From: Tolypothrix campylonemoides VB511288
GTDB lineage: Bacteria > Cyanobacteriota > Cyanobacteriia > Cyanobacteriales > Nostocaceae
Direction of reading: 5' to 3'
Assembly: GCA_000828075.3 (NCBI GenBank)
Contig: JXCB02000048.1
Span: 83,726 to 147,725 of the forward strand
Length of the DNA stretch: 64,000 bases
The stretch's first letter is position 1. Every line of letters begins with the position of its first letter. The translations under genes were made by a program, and so were the position numbers. Positions 8,460 through 16,686 of this stretch are shown one piece after another. The notes beneath the pieces were generated by a model that was not told where the DNA came from, searched no databases, and saw only the letters and a list, made by a program, of their open reading frames with translations.

Positions 8460-9260
8460 TCAATTTCCTATAGCTGGGAGGCTGGCTACTCCATAAGTCC
8501 AAAGTCCAGTACGTAGAGGCTCGGTAAACATGGAGTTAACTCCCTCGCGCTTGAGAATATTAATCCAGTCGAGATGATTGTACTCAACTCGTTGAACAAC
8601 AATGTTCTGCACAGAATCTGTTGCTACAGTCACAATGAGATAGTGTATTGCTGGATCACCATCATTGTCTGGTTTGCCAACGACACCACAATTCGCAGCA
8701 AACCGACCATCCTTCAAGTGACGAATCCAGGGTAAACCTGAATGAGTGCAGATAAAGCCTACTGCCTGATACTGCTCTAACCACTGAATCAACCTTTGTT
8801 CATCCAATTCCGATTCAAATAAAAACTCGTTGGTTCGATCTGGACTACCATGACACAAAAGGATGCGTCCAGCAGCGGTATTAATAATGGCAGCTTCGGG
8901 TAAGGTTCCCAACCATTGCCGATTGCCCTCACTCAAGTCAAGCAGAGACCGTTCAGCGGCTATGGAACTAAGACGCTCATCTTCGGGAGAAGCATAGCCA
9001 CAACCACAAGTGTTTGACCCAGCTACTGCTTCAAGCTCGTGATTTCCCGCAATCAGGATGTCAAAATGCTGTCGAATTAAATCAATCACTTCGTCGCTAT
9101 GCCCACAAAAACCAATGGCATCGCCAAGAAACAAGAGTGTTTCACACTGTTGTTCCTTGGCATCTTGCAAACAAGCTTTCAGAGCAGGAACATTACCATA
9201 GATACCACCCAACGCAGCAAATCGGTGTAGATTTTGACAATCATACACTGTTGTCACCAT
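8460..9260 (-). CDS. Metallophosphoesterase, arsenic-operon type
   Basis: A calcineurin-like phosphoesterase of 266 aa at the end of the ars operon. Visible metal-site motifs are FLGDAIGFCG (GD motif), AGNHE, LCHGSPD and a C-terminal ICTHSGLPW where the family has GHTH. The usual first motif, Asp-X-His-Gly-Asn, reads GGIYGNVPAL, so both the Asp and the His are replaced. A related phosphatase subfamily seems to carry a GG-x-Y-x-N variant, so this may be a divergent subtype and not a dead enzyme. A Cys cluster, NTCGCG, follows GNHE. Substrate unknown; co-location with arsenic genes suggests a role in arsenate or phosphate-ester metabolism. Confidence 0.82.
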   Translation of the reverse strand: MVTTVYDCQNLHRFAALGGIYGNVPALKACLQDAKEQQCETLLFLGDAIGFCGHSDEVIDLIRQHFDILIAGNHELEAVAGSNTCGCGYASPEDERLSSIAAERSLLDLSEGNRQWLGTLPEAAIINTAAGRILLCHGSPDRTNEFLFESELDEQRLIQWLEQYQAVGFICTHSGLPWIRHLKDGRFAANCGVVGKPDNDGDPAIHYLIVTVATDSVQNIVVQRVEYNHLDWINILKREGVNSMFTEPLRTGLWTYGVASLPAIGN

Positions 9261-9345
9261 AGATTCCCCTTAATGAAAATGTTATGAATGCTGCTTCTCA
9301 AGTTTTTGATATCTGGAGTCTTTTAATACAGCCAGATAGAAATAA

Positions 9346-10011
9346 CTACGTGCTTTTATGAGAGTTAACTTCAAGAGCCTTATTCGCGACAGCGATTGTC
9401 TCTTTGGCAGCTTTCTCTTTACGTTCGCTGTAGCGGTCTGTGAGATAATCCACTTTGTCACGCAACAGCAGCGTGAATTTGTAGAGTTCTTCCATCACAT
9501 CAACTACTCTGTCGCGATAAGGTGAATCCTTCATCGTTCCGTCTTCGTTAAATTCCTGGTACGCTTTGGCAACCGAAGACTGATTGGGAATTGTGAACAT
9601 CCGCATCCAACGCCCCAAAATCCGCAGGGTGTTAACGGCGTTGAAAGACTGAGAACCACCGCTGACTTGCATCACTGCTAAAGTTCTACCTTGTGTCGGT
9701 CTGACTGCTCCTATACTGAGGGGAATCCAGTCAATTTGGTTTTTCATGATGCCCGTAATATTGCCGTGCATCTCTGGCGATGACCAGACTTGACCCTCAG
9801 ACCACTGGCTTAATTCCCGTAATTCCTGCACCTTAGGATGGGTATCCGGTACACTGTTGTGAATTGGTAATTCACGCGGGTCAAAAAACCGGACTTCTGC
9901 CCCAAATTCCTCAATGATACGAGCGGCTTCTTCTGCAAGCAGGCGGCTATAGGAACGCTCCCGTAAGGAGCCATACAAAAATAAAATTCTGGGCGGATGG
10001 TCAAATGTCAT
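9346..10011 (-). CDS. arsH: ArsH, NADPH-dependent FMN reductase/organoarsenical oxidase
   Basis: A flavodoxin-fold flavoprotein of 221 aa. The FMN phosphate loop is [10 protein letters not shown] (about residues 14-23), and the hallmark ArsH segments are [18 protein letters not shown] and [13 protein letters not shown]. Known ArsH proteins oxidise trivalent organoarsenicals such as methylarsenite to the less toxic pentavalent form and also reduce quinones or metals. Here it is the fourth gene of a minus-strand operon after arsR, acr3 and a phosphatase. Cytoplasmic; no anomalies seen. Confidence 0.95.
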   Translation of the reverse strand: MTFDHPPRILFLYGSLRERSYSRLLAEEAARIIEEFGAEVRFFDPRELPIHNSVPDTHPKVQELRELSQWSEGQVWSSPEMHGNITGIMKNQIDWIPLSIGAVRPTQGRTLAVMQVSGGSQSFNAVNTLRILGRWMRMFTIPNQSSVAKAYQEFNEDGTMKDSPYRDRVVDVMEELYKFTLLLRDKVDYLTDRYSERKEKAAKETIAVANKALEVNSHKST

Positions 10012-10096
10012 GATGAAGCTAATGGTATTTTTGGCGTGAAAAATTCAGAGAACTGGCTTATCCAAGCTTAAACACTTATCTGCAAAAGTAAGTGAT

Positions 10097-10555
10097 TCAT
10101 CCTCCTGCTAACTCTCGCAAAAAGGTGCTTTGGGCTTCTCGCAGTTCAACATCAGGGTTTGCCTTCTGAATTGTCTGGATTGCCGAGTCGTAAGACGAAC
10201 CTGCATGAATCAGATAGGAAGCTAACATTGTCCCTGTCCGTCGTCTGCCACTGGTACAATGGACTGCAACCGCATGACCAAGGCGATTTTGGCTCTCAAC
10301 AAAGTTTTGTAATTCCTGGATTTGTTCTTGACTTGGTGCTGTACCTCCCTTGGTTGGTAGCCAGAGGTGAGGAATGCCTGCCTGCTCGTACAAATCCAAG
10401 TTCGAGGGGTCATCCATAACGGAGACAATTGCCCCAACACCCGCATTTTGTAGCGCCGTCAATTCCTCTGCCATTGGCTTGCGAACACCTGCCAATTTGT
10501 TAGGTATCACCCACCACAAGTTTTCTTCAATTGGCTGAATCGGTTGCTGCTCCAT
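10097..10555 (-). CDS. Dual-specificity/tyrosine-phosphatase-like protein in the ars operon
   Basis: A 152-aa protein with the Cys-phosphatase loop VHCTSGRRRTGTM (HC-X5-R-T/S). A candidate general-acid Asp lies in VSVMDDPSNL. Length and fold fit the small DSP family. It sits between acr3 and arsH with short gaps (31 nt to the acr3 stop, 85 nt to the arsH start), so it is part of the arsenic operon. Phosphatase-loop enzymes can reduce arsenate when they gain resolving cysteines, but I see no CxC pair here, so arsenate reduction is not supported and the substrate is unknown. Confidence 0.83.
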   Translation of the reverse strand: MEQQPIQPIEENLWWVIPNKLAGVRKPMAEELTALQNAGVGAIVSVMDDPSNLDLYEQAGIPHLWLPTKGGTAPSQEQIQELQNFVESQNRLGHAVAVHCTSGRRRTGTMLASYLIHAGSSYDSAIQTIQKANPDVELREAQSTFLRELAGG

Positions 10556-10586
10556 AAATTTAAATCCTCATCGAATGTTATGGGAG

Positions 10587-11654
10587 CTAAAACGTTTGCG
10601 ATTCAGATGCTGAGAAATAGCGTCTCTGAAACCAGAATGAAACATTTACAAGACTAATCAACACTGGCACTTCTACCAAGGGACCAACAACGGCTGCAAA
10701 CGCTGCACCCGAATTGATACCAAACACGGCAATAGCAACAGCAATCGCCAGTTCAAAATTATTGCCTGCTGAAGTGAACGCAACGCTTGCGGCTCTGGAG
10801 TAGTCCGTTTTAATCCGCCATGCCATGTAGAAACTAATTAAAAACATCACCAGAAAATAGATGATGAGCGGAATTGCAATCCGAACGACATCCAGGGGAA
10901 TCTGTACAATCAAATTCCCTTTCAGGCTGAACATAACCACAATGGTAAAGAGCAAGGCAATCAGCGTCAGGGGGCTAATTTTTGGAACAAACTCTTGATG
11001 ATACCACTGTTTGCTTTTTGCTTTGACCAAGAAAAAGCGAGTAAAATACCCAGCTAAAAAGGGAATGCCAAGATAGATGAAAACACTTATAGCAATCTCG
11101 GCAATGCTTACGTTCACGACGCTACCTTTCAACCCGAACAGTGGCGGCAGCACACTAATGAACAACCAAGCATAAGGACTGTAAAAAATAACCTGAAAGA
11201 TACTGTTGAAGGCAACTAATCCAGCGGTGTATTCTGTATTCCCTCGCGCTAAATCACTCCACACCACAACCATTGCAATACAACGGGCTAACCCAATCAA
11301 GATGAGTCCCACCATGTATTCGGGGTAGCCGCGCAGGAAGGTAATTGCCAACAGAAACATCAGAACCGGTCCAATAATCCAATTCTGAAGCAGCGATATA
11401 CCAAGAATTTTCCCGTTACGAAAGACATCCCCTAACTCTTCGTACCGCACTTTGGCAAGAGGCGGATACATCATGAGAATTAAGCCGATGGCAATAGGTA
11501 TATTAGTTGCTCCTACCTGGAAACGGTTAATAAAGCCTTCTGTTCCAGGGATGAAATAGCCCAAACTGACCCCGACAGCCATTGCGAGAAAAATCCACAA
11601 GGTCAAGAAGCGGTCAAGAAAAGAAAGTTGTTTGGAAATGGGTTTCGTCTTCAT
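10587..11654 (-). CDS. acr3: Arsenite efflux permease ACR3
   Basis: Exports arsenite across the inner membrane using the proton gradient. 355 aa, about ten hydrophobic segments. The family signature with the conserved Cys is [20 protein letters not shown] in TM4 and the following loop; the second conserved part is [20 protein letters not shown]. The ATG at 11654 is chosen over the preceding in-frame GTG. It follows arsR by 124 nt, and that gap contains a palindrome matching the operator at arsR. Works with ArsC (976-1371). Confidence 0.95.
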   Translation of the reverse strand: MKTKPISKQLSFLDRFLTLWIFLAMAVGVSLGYFIPGTEGFINRFQVGATNIPIAIGLILMMYPPLAKVRYEELGDVFRNGKILGISLLQNWIIGPVLMFLLAITFLRGYPEYMVGLILIGLARCIAMVVVWSDLARGNTEYTAGLVAFNSIFQVIFYSPYAWLFISVLPPLFGLKGSVVNVSIAEIAISVFIYLGIPFLAGYFTRFFLVKAKSKQWYHQEFVPKISPLTLIALLFTIVVMFSLKGNLIVQIPLDVVRIAIPLIIYFLVMFLISFYMAWRIKTDYSRAASVAFTSAGNNFELAIAVAIAVFGINSGAAFAAVVGPLVEVPVLISLVNVSFWFQRRYFSASESQTF

Positions 11655-11707
11655 CACTACAATTCAACCTCACCATCATGTGTTGTCCCTAAGTTTGTCT
11701 CTCTCGT

Positions 11708-11723
11708 ATCAAGAAAACTTGAT
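11708..11723. promoter_or_regulatory. ArsR-type operator palindrome between arsR and acr3
   Basis: Perfect inverted repeat ATCAAG-AAAA-CTTGAT. The same half-sites occur, one mismatch apart, at 12107-12122 over the arsR start. Two matched copies in one operon suggest ArsR control at an internal promoter of acr3 as well as at arsR. Confidence 0.6.
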
Positions 11724-11778
11724 GTATTAGGGTAATGTCAATACTTCTACATAAAAATTAATCAAAAAACTTCATGGA

Positions 11779-12108
11779 TTACTTAGCAGTTTGGTAGCAG
11801 TGAGCAGGTTGCATCGGGCTAAAGCGGCGATAATCTGCTAAATATTGCTCTAAAACGGCGAATTGAGCCAGATTGAGGCTGTAATAAATCCAGCGTCCTT
11901 CTTGACGCGCACAAACTAAATTCCCTTGCTTAAGAGTTTTGAGATGAAAAGAAAGCTTAGACTGAGTAGTTCCTAGGCGATCGCACAAGTCACAGACACA
12001 TAACTCTTGCGCTTTCAAGAGTTCCAAAACCTGAATTCGCAGGGGGTCAGATAAAGCATGAAAGCCTGCAAGGATGGCATTAAGAATGACAGTATTGTTA
12101 GCAATCAT
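11779..12108 (-). CDS. arsR: ArsR-family arsenite-responsive repressor
   Basis: A winged-helix repressor of about 109 aa. The arsenite/antimonite site is ELCVCDLC, matching the classic ELCVCDLxxxL motif at the start of the recognition region, followed by TTQSKLSFHLKTLKQGNLVCAR (recognition helix) and the wing EGRWIYYSLN. The ATG at 12108 is the natural start; the TTG one codon upstream also lies in frame. Binding of As(III) to the Cys residues releases the operator. First gene of the arsR-acr3-phosphatase-arsH-metallophosphoesterase operon, and likely autoregulated. Confidence 0.95.
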   Translation of the reverse strand: MIANNTVILNAILAGFHALSDPLRIQVLELLKAQELCVCDLCDRLGTTQSKLSFHLKTLKQGNLVCARQEGRWIYYSLNLAQFAVLEQYLADYRRFSPMQPAHCYQTAK

Positions 12109-12122
12109 CAAGTTTCATTGAT
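12107..12122. promoter_or_regulatory. ArsR-type operator over the arsR start
   Basis: Inverted repeat ATCAAG-TTTC-ATTGAT, differing by one base from the perfect palindrome at 11708-11723. It overlaps the arsR start codon region and the gap to the divergent pentapeptide gene. Confidence 0.5.
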
Positions 12123-12192
12123 ATACTTTTCTGCTAACTATACTAGAACGATTACCAAGCTATCATCACGAGAGTTATTGCGAGTCAATGAT

Positions 12193-12382
12193 ATGGAAGC
12201 ATTGGAACTATTGCAACGATATGTAACTGGAGAGCGAGATTTTACCAGAGTAGAGTTGGCTGAGGTCAACTTATGTAGTGCTAACCTGATTGATATTGAC
12301 CTGAGTGGAGCCATACTGTCTGGAGCTAAACGAGCGTGGAGCTAACTTTAGCGAAGCCGACTTTTTGTGTGCAGACCTCTGA
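12193..12382 (+). pseudogene. Pentapeptide-repeat protein fragment with frameshift
   Basis: The ATG at 12193 opens MEALELLQRYVTGERDF, a typical N-terminus of cyanobacterial pentapeptide-repeat proteins, and repeats of the A(N/D)LXX type follow (SANLIDIDLSGAILSGA). The frame then leaves the pattern as AKRAWS-stop. Dropping one A near 12327-12330 restores GANERGANFSEADFLCADL and a stop at 12380-12382, so a one-base insertion in a short A run is the likely lesion. Even repaired, the protein is only about 62 residues and probably a remnant. Confidence 0.65.
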
Positions 12383-12405
12383 TCGATGTTCATGACTCTA
12401 CAAAG

Positions 12406-13785
12406 TCAATCAGAAGATGGGGTATCTGTCAAGGGCAAGCGAACGATGAAGGTGCTACCTTTACCAGGTTGGCTTTGCACCTGTATGCTACCCTTGTGTG
12501 CTTGAACAATTGCCATAGCTAGAGCCAATCCCAATCCAGAACCACCCGTGCTACGCGAACGATCGCTATGTACTCTGTAAAAACGGTCAAAAATCCGGTT
12601 TTGTTCGTTCGGTGCAATGCCAATTCCTGTATCTTCAATTTCAATCACTGCATCACCGTTACTGCGCTTAAGAATGACTGTGACGTAACCGCCAGTAGGG
12701 GTATATTGAATGGCATTAGCAATTAAATTAGAAAGCAGACGTAAAAGTTGGTCTTCGTCCCCCATTACATACAACGGCTGATGACATAAAACTGAAGATG
12801 TTAATTGCAAAGAAGCTGCACTTGCTAACGCTGAATACTCTTCTATAAGGTCATTAATCAAAACGTTGAGACAGCAAAGTAACCGTTCTGTTGCCAGCAT
12901 TTGCTGCTCTAATCGGGAGAGTAGCAGCAGATCCGCAACCAGTTCAACAAGTCGATGGTTCTGACGCTTAATAGATGTTAGGATATCTCGCGCTTCTTGC
13001 TCAGGCAAATGCTCTAAATCGAGTACAGTTTCCACTGTTGCATTAATTGCTGCCAGAGGAGTACGCAACTCATGGGAAGCATCAGAAGTAAACTGTTGCA
13101 TTTGTTTATATGACCTGTCAATTGGTCGCATCGCCAAGCCTGCTAGCCACCAACTAGAACCGCCAACGAGGAGGACCGTAATTGGCAGTCCCAGCGCCAA
13201 AACGAATTTTAAAGCAGCGAGACGACTATCAAGTTCTTTGAGAGAGCGCCCCACTTGTATATAGCCCCAAAGCTGATTATCTTGAGTGTGCAGGGGCAGA
13301 GACATTTGACTGTAACGATTGCTTTGTGAATCTTTGACGGTTTGCCGCACTTGTGTTGTTTGCACAAGGCGCGGCAATTCGTTAGGTTGAAAACCTGCCA
13401 CAGCAATTAACTGTCCCGAAGCATTTACAAAACGGATATAATACTGTTTATCTTTGTAAAGAGCATCAACAATGCCGTGTTCTGAGTGGGCAAGTTGATT
13501 GTGGGTAAAGATTTTTTGGGTGGGACAACTAGAAGAAGCTTGACAAATATTTGGTAAAACTAACTGAAAAACTGGCTCCGTGCGACCGGGCTTTTTCAGA
13601 GTTGCTTCAATCACATTATGCAGTGTGACTGTTACAGACTCCAGTTCCCGATTGATAGAAATCAAGTAAGCTTGGATGATTACCTCATATACGGCGAAAC
13701 CGCATAGGGACATAATCAGACCCATAACCCCTGCATACCAAAGAGCAAGCGTTGCGCGAGTCTTATGAAACAGTTTCATCTGCAT
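12406..13785 (-). CDS. Sensor histidine kinase of RppB/NrsS type (locus A)
   Basis: An inner-membrane metal/redox sensor of about 459 aa. TM1 is near the N-terminus, then a periplasmic loop of about 150 residues containing NICQASSSC (Cys-X5-Cys), then TM2 (LKFVLALGLPITVLLVGGSSWW). The cytoplasmic kinase core has the H-box DASHELRTPLAA, the N-box NLIANAIQYTP, DTGIGIAP and GGSGLGLALA. The start (ATG 13785 or 13779) lies inside the end of the response-regulator gene, so translation is coupled. The paralogue at 53861-55249 keeps the Cys-X5-Cys pair, which points to a thiol or metal ligand site. The inducer is unknown; nickel-sensing NrsS is the closest named relative that I recognise. Confidence 0.88.
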   Translation of the reverse strand: MQMKLFHKTRATLALWYAGVMGLIMSLCGFAVYEVIIQAYLISINRELESVTVTLHNVIEATLKKPGRTEPVFQLVLPNICQASSSCPTQKIFTHNQLAHSEHGIVDALYKDKQYYIRFVNASGQLIAVAGFQPNELPRLVQTTQVRQTVKDSQSNRYSQMSLPLHTQDNQLWGYIQVGRSLKELDSRLAALKFVLALGLPITVLLVGGSSWWLAGLAMRPIDRSYKQMQQFTSDASHELRTPLAAINATVETVLDLEHLPEQEARDILTSIKRQNHRLVELVADLLLLSRLEQQMLATERLLCCLNVLINDLIEEYSALASAASLQLTSSVLCHQPLYVMGDEDQLLRLLSNLIANAIQYTPTGGYVTVILKRSNGDAVIEIEDTGIGIAPNEQNRIFDRFYRVHSDRSRSTGGSGLGLALAMAIVQAHKGSIQVQSQPGKGSTFIVRLPLTDTPSSD

Positions 13786-14476
13786 TGCTAGGATTAAAAC
13801 GATAACCCATGTTGGGGACAGTTTCAATTAAACCATCACAACTATATTCCGACAGTTTGCGTCGTAAAAGCCGGATTTGAGCAGCCACCACATTGCTAAT
13901 ACGTTCTGCGCTGAACGTATAAAGATGACTCAAAATTTGGTCACGGGTAACAATTACGTTGGGACGTTTCATGAAGTATTCCAGCAGATGAAATTCCTTC
14001 TTTGTTAAAGTAATGATTTGCAACTCACCATTAGGGTGCTGACGAGAAACTGTACAACTGCCGTAGTCTAGGATAAGACAACCAACTTGAAGTTGCTGAG
14101 GTTGGAAGGAGGGCGATCGCCTTTGCAAAGCCCGCAACCGCGCTAGCAGTTCCTCCATGCCAAACGGCTTCACCAGATAGTCATCAGCCCCTGCATCTAG
14201 TCCAGCTACCTTAGCTTCCATACTGTCTTTTGCTGTTAGCATCAGCACGGGCAAAGAGTTGCCGCGAACCCGTAAGCGCTTGCACAGTTCTAAACCTGAT
14301 ATTCCTGGCAGTAACCAATCAAAGATTGCTAGTGTATATTGCGTCCATTGGTTTTCTAGACAACTCCAAGCTTCATTCCCATCTAGAACCCAGTCAACAA
14401 TATATTTTTCCTTGCTCAATTTGCGCGCTACTGACGCACCCAGGTCTGGCTCATCTTCAACTAGCAGAACTTTCAT
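13763..14476 (-). CDS. OmpR/PhoB-family response regulator of RppA/NrsR type (locus A)
   Basis: A 237-aa protein. The receiver domain (residues 1-120) has the acidic pair EDE at 7-9, the phospho-acceptor Asp in AIFDWLLPG near residue 53, and Lys in YLVKPFG. The C-terminal winged helix is at about 140-230, with RISNVVAAQIRLLRRKL as recognition region. It overlaps the kinase gene downstream and follows a DUF2808 gene by 40 nt, so DUF2808-RR-HK is an operon. The direct-repeat operator upstream of that operon is the probable binding site, giving autoregulation. A tandem 10-bp repeat (TAAGTTACC, 14497-14516) lies just before the start codon; its meaning is unknown. Confidence 0.9.
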   Translation of the reverse strand: MKVLLVEDEPDLGASVARKLSKEKYIVDWVLDGNEAWSCLENQWTQYTLAIFDWLLPGISGLELCKRLRVRGNSLPVLMLTAKDSMEAKVAGLDAGADDYLVKPFGMEELLARLRALQRRSPSFQPQQLQVGCLILDYGSCTVSRQHPNGELQIITLTKKEFHLLEYFMKRPNVIVTRDQILSHLYTFSAERISNVVAAQIRLLRRKLSEYSCDGLIETVPNMGYRFNPSNADETVS

Positions 14477-14516
14477 TTCTAGCGTCTGTGCTTCTTTAAG
14501 TTACCATAAGTTACCG

Positions 14517-15002
14517 TCAATAACTACGCAGTTGAGCTATACCAATCGGTAGCTCTGCATTATTACCTTCTAGTCTTGCAGAAATTTTATATAGCTTATC
14601 ACCCGTGGTCACGGTGGATTTTTTTACGCTGTTCATGGCTATAGTAAGTACAGTGTTGGGGGCAACTGGTTCAGTAAATGCCAGTATAACTTTTTTGTCA
14701 TTGATAGAAATATTGGCATTAATTTTTTTACCAGACTGGTCAGATACATCAATATTATCTCTGACAGTTATGTGAGATGGAGCTTCGATAGTTAGCTGAG
14801 AAAGAGCCTTGCATTGTTGGGGAATTTCTAATCGTAAGGTATGTCTGACAACTCTCAAGTGGCGAATGCCTTGAGGAGATTCGTTTAAGCTAATGACATG
14901 AGGAGAATTAAGAGATTCTGTTGTAGGATGTGCATAAGTACTAGAAACTGAAACTGTCAGCATCAAGGTGACAGCAGCAGCAGAAATGAGTGTTCTTTTC
15001 AT
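14517..15002 (-). CDS. Secreted DUF2808 protein, first copy
   Basis: A 161-aa exported protein with a signal peptide ending near VSSTYAHP. The body, LRVVRHTLRLEIPQQC through IGIAQLRSY, fits the cyanobacterial DUF2808 pattern of beta-strand-rich periplasmic proteins of unknown function. It is transcribed into the response-regulator gene and carries an 11-bp-spaced TTTCAT direct repeat about 90 bp upstream, at the same distance as in the second copy. A periplasmic metal-binding or envelope-stress role is inference from context. Confidence 0.7.
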   Translation of the reverse strand: MKRTLISAAAVTLMLTVSVSSTYAHPTTESLNSPHVISLNESPQGIRHLRVVRHTLRLEIPQQCKALSQLTIEAPSHITVRDNIDVSDQSGKKINANISINDKKVILAFTEPVAPNTVLTIAMNSVKKSTVTTGDKLYKISARLEGNNAELPIGIAQLRSY

Positions 15003-15093
15003 TTGACGCCTCTAAGCAATAAAGTAGGTCAATCAACCATCAGAGTCGTATGCAGGCGAATGACACTGTTACTCAATAGCTTGGCAGAGCGAG

Positions 15094-15110
15094 ATGAAAT
15101 TTGGATGAAA
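15094..15110 (-). promoter_or_regulatory. Direct-repeat operator TTTCAT-N5-TTTCAT (box 1)
   Basis: On the plus strand ATGAAA begins at 15094 and again at 15105, exactly 11 bp apart. On the coding strand of the downstream gene this reads TTTCAT-N5-TTTCAT. Such 11-bp direct repeats are the usual site of OmpR-family response regulators. It lies 92 bp upstream of the DUF2808-RR-HK operon. Confidence 0.7.
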
Positions 15111-15203
15111 TTTTAGCCTGTTAAAGGTCATTTTTTAAAAAATAAGTACAATGAAATAGGTACAATTGCTGAAAATTCAGCGCTTGTCGTTAGAATTTAT
15201 GGA

Positions 15204-15680
15204 TTAAAATGTGGGAAATTGAGCTACACCTACCGGAATTTCTTCGTCACTGCCAACAACTTTAGCTGAAATGTTGTAAACAGAAGCAGAACCTTGAACT
15301 GGTTGTTTTACTTTATTAAGTTGAATTAACAGCTTGGTGTTAGAAATAACTTTCTCAGGAAAATCTATTATGATTCTTCTGCCATGTGCAGAAACGTTAA
15401 TATTAATTTTTTGACTCTTCTCATTCAACACATCTATATCATTGCTTACAGCTACAGTGGATGGAACATCAATAAGAATCTGGTCAAGAGGGTTTTTATC
15501 TAGGGGAATGCGTACTCGAACAGTATGTTTAACAATCCGCCAACGGCTAGAAGGAAATTCCACATTATTATCTACGTTGGGAACCCTACTATTATCTATC
15601 TTTGTAGTTGCATAGCTAGCAGAAATTAAAGCTGCGGTAGCCAGAGCAAATGCAGCAGTGTATACCAGAATTTTGTTCAT
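15204..15680 (-). CDS. Secreted DUF2808 protein, second copy
   Basis: About 158 aa from the start MNKILVYTAAFALATAALIS, which begins a signal peptide (ten extra codons upstream are in frame but non-homologous). The mature region has RWRIVKHTVRVRIPLDKN, IDVPSTVAVSNDIDVL and a C-terminal IPVGVAQFPTF that aligns with the first copy (LRVVRHTLRLEIP, HITVRDNIDV, LPIGIAQLRSY). It is a tandem duplicate, with its own TTTCAT direct repeat 91 bp upstream, so both copies should respond to the same regulator. Confidence 0.7.
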   Translation of the reverse strand: MNKILVYTAAFALATAALISASYATTKIDNSRVPNVDNNVEFPSSRWRIVKHTVRVRIPLDKNPLDQILIDVPSTVAVSNDIDVLNEKSQKININVSAHGRRIIIDFPEKVISNTKLLIQLNKVKQPVQGSASVYNISAKVVGSDEEIPVGVAQFPTF

Positions 15681-15770
15681 CTTAACTGTTAAAGCAATAA
15701 AGGATGACAACCATATTGCAGATTTATTGTTGGTGCATAAATCTTTCCTTAACTAGGATGACAGGTCACT

Positions 15771-15787
15771 ATGAAATTAAGATGAAA
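15771..15787 (-). promoter_or_regulatory. Direct-repeat operator TTTCAT-N5-TTTCAT (box 2)
   Basis: ATGAAA at 15771 and 15782 on the plus strand, 11 bp apart, same orientation relative to the downstream minus-strand DUF2808 gene as box 1. Confidence 0.7.
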
Positions 15788-15997
15788 TTTTGGCGGTTTA
15801 ATAAAAATTACTAAATGAGTTATACCATTTCACGCTTAGACCTGATACAAATGATTGGTCTCTAATTCTTTCCCCCTGCAAGAAAGCTGCCCACCATGTT
15901 CTAACCTTAAAGTGAAACGGTATTACAGTAGATAGCTAGAGTTCAGTAAGTTCGCCACGTTGTAACATGGGTACGAGTAGCATGATCTTGGCTTCTA

Positions 15998-16219
15998 ATG
16001 ACACTTGAGGATAAAAACAGGTACAAAAAAATAAAAGCTATGGTGTTGGCTGGGGTAGCGACCGCTGCCATAGTCCTTGGTGTAATAGCATTAGTGTTGA
16101 GAAAAACTTCTTTTTTACCTTCATCAACAATACAGCCACCTACAGCACCGTCATCATTGCCAGCTAGTGAACATGATGACGATAACGACAATGATGATCA
16201 CGATGATGACGACGATTAA
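15998..16219 (+). CDS. Small single-pass membrane protein with a polyacidic/His tail
   Basis: A 73-aa protein in three parts: a basic N-terminus (NRYKKIK), one hydrophobic segment at about residues 14-35 (MVLAGVATAAIVLGVIALVL), and, after a Pro/Ser-rich linker, a tail that is almost all Asp, Asn and His (EHDDDNDNDDHDDDDD). The positive-inside rule puts the tail in the periplasm, where it could bind divalent cations. No family is recognised. It sits alone on the plus strand between the two-component/DUF2808 block and the CDF/RND block. It could also be a tail peptide of no metal function. Confidence 0.55.
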   Translation: MTLEDKNRYKKIKAMVLAGVATAAIVLGVIALVLRKTSFLPSSTIQPPTAPSSLPASEHDDDNDNDDHDDDDD

Positions 16220-16396
16220 ACAGTTGTCCTGTTGGGAGAAGTTTTGGTATCTAGACAACCATCAGGTGAACTAATATCATTTTGTTGTATTCTTGTCAAT
16301 CACTTGTTTTTATCTTTCTGATAGATTTTAACAATTGCGTTTATTCGTGCGAATTTCTAGACTGAAATAAACCTTGGTTTATTTTGGGGTCACTAT

Positions 16397-16657
16397 ATGA
16401 ATTGCCAACAGACAAGTGCAGACAAGCAAGTGGCTGGTAAATCAAGAGCAACCAGAACTCATCCCACTTGTATGGAACTTGTTATTAAATGTCTACGTCG
16501 CCAGCGATACACCAGTGCTTTATTAGTCAAAGAAATAAATTTATACAGTTCATCTACTGTCAATACCTGTTTAAAAAAGCTTAGAGATGCCGGATTAATA
16601 GGCGCTGTATGGGATAGCAGAAAAGCAAGTTTTGTTTATTACAACATTAAGCTTTGA
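16397..16657 (+). CDS. Small winged-helix DNA-binding protein
   Basis: An 86-aa protein. Residues 24-86 look like a winged helix: helix MELVIKCLRRQ, then SALLVKEINLYSSSTVNTCLKKLRDAGLIGAV (helix-turn-helix with Ser/Thr-rich recognition start) and a wing WDSRKASFVYYNIKL. This resembles ArsR/MarR-like repressors lacking obvious metal ligands, though two Cys (C3, C25) and two His-rich flanks are present. It is convergent with the CDF gene. Function unknown; a local regulator is possible. Confidence 0.55.
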   Translation: MNCQQTSADKQVAGKSRATRTHPTCMELVIKCLRRQRYTSALLVKEINLYSSSTVNTCLKKLRDAGLIGAVWDSRKASFVYYNIKL

Positions 16658-16686
16658 TGTCCAACTACTTATCTCCTGTGGTCTCG

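Noticed and set aside
8218-8502. 94-residue minus-strand ORF overlapping the metallophosphoesterase end
   Set aside because: It reads the end of a real gene in another frame and has no recognisable motif.
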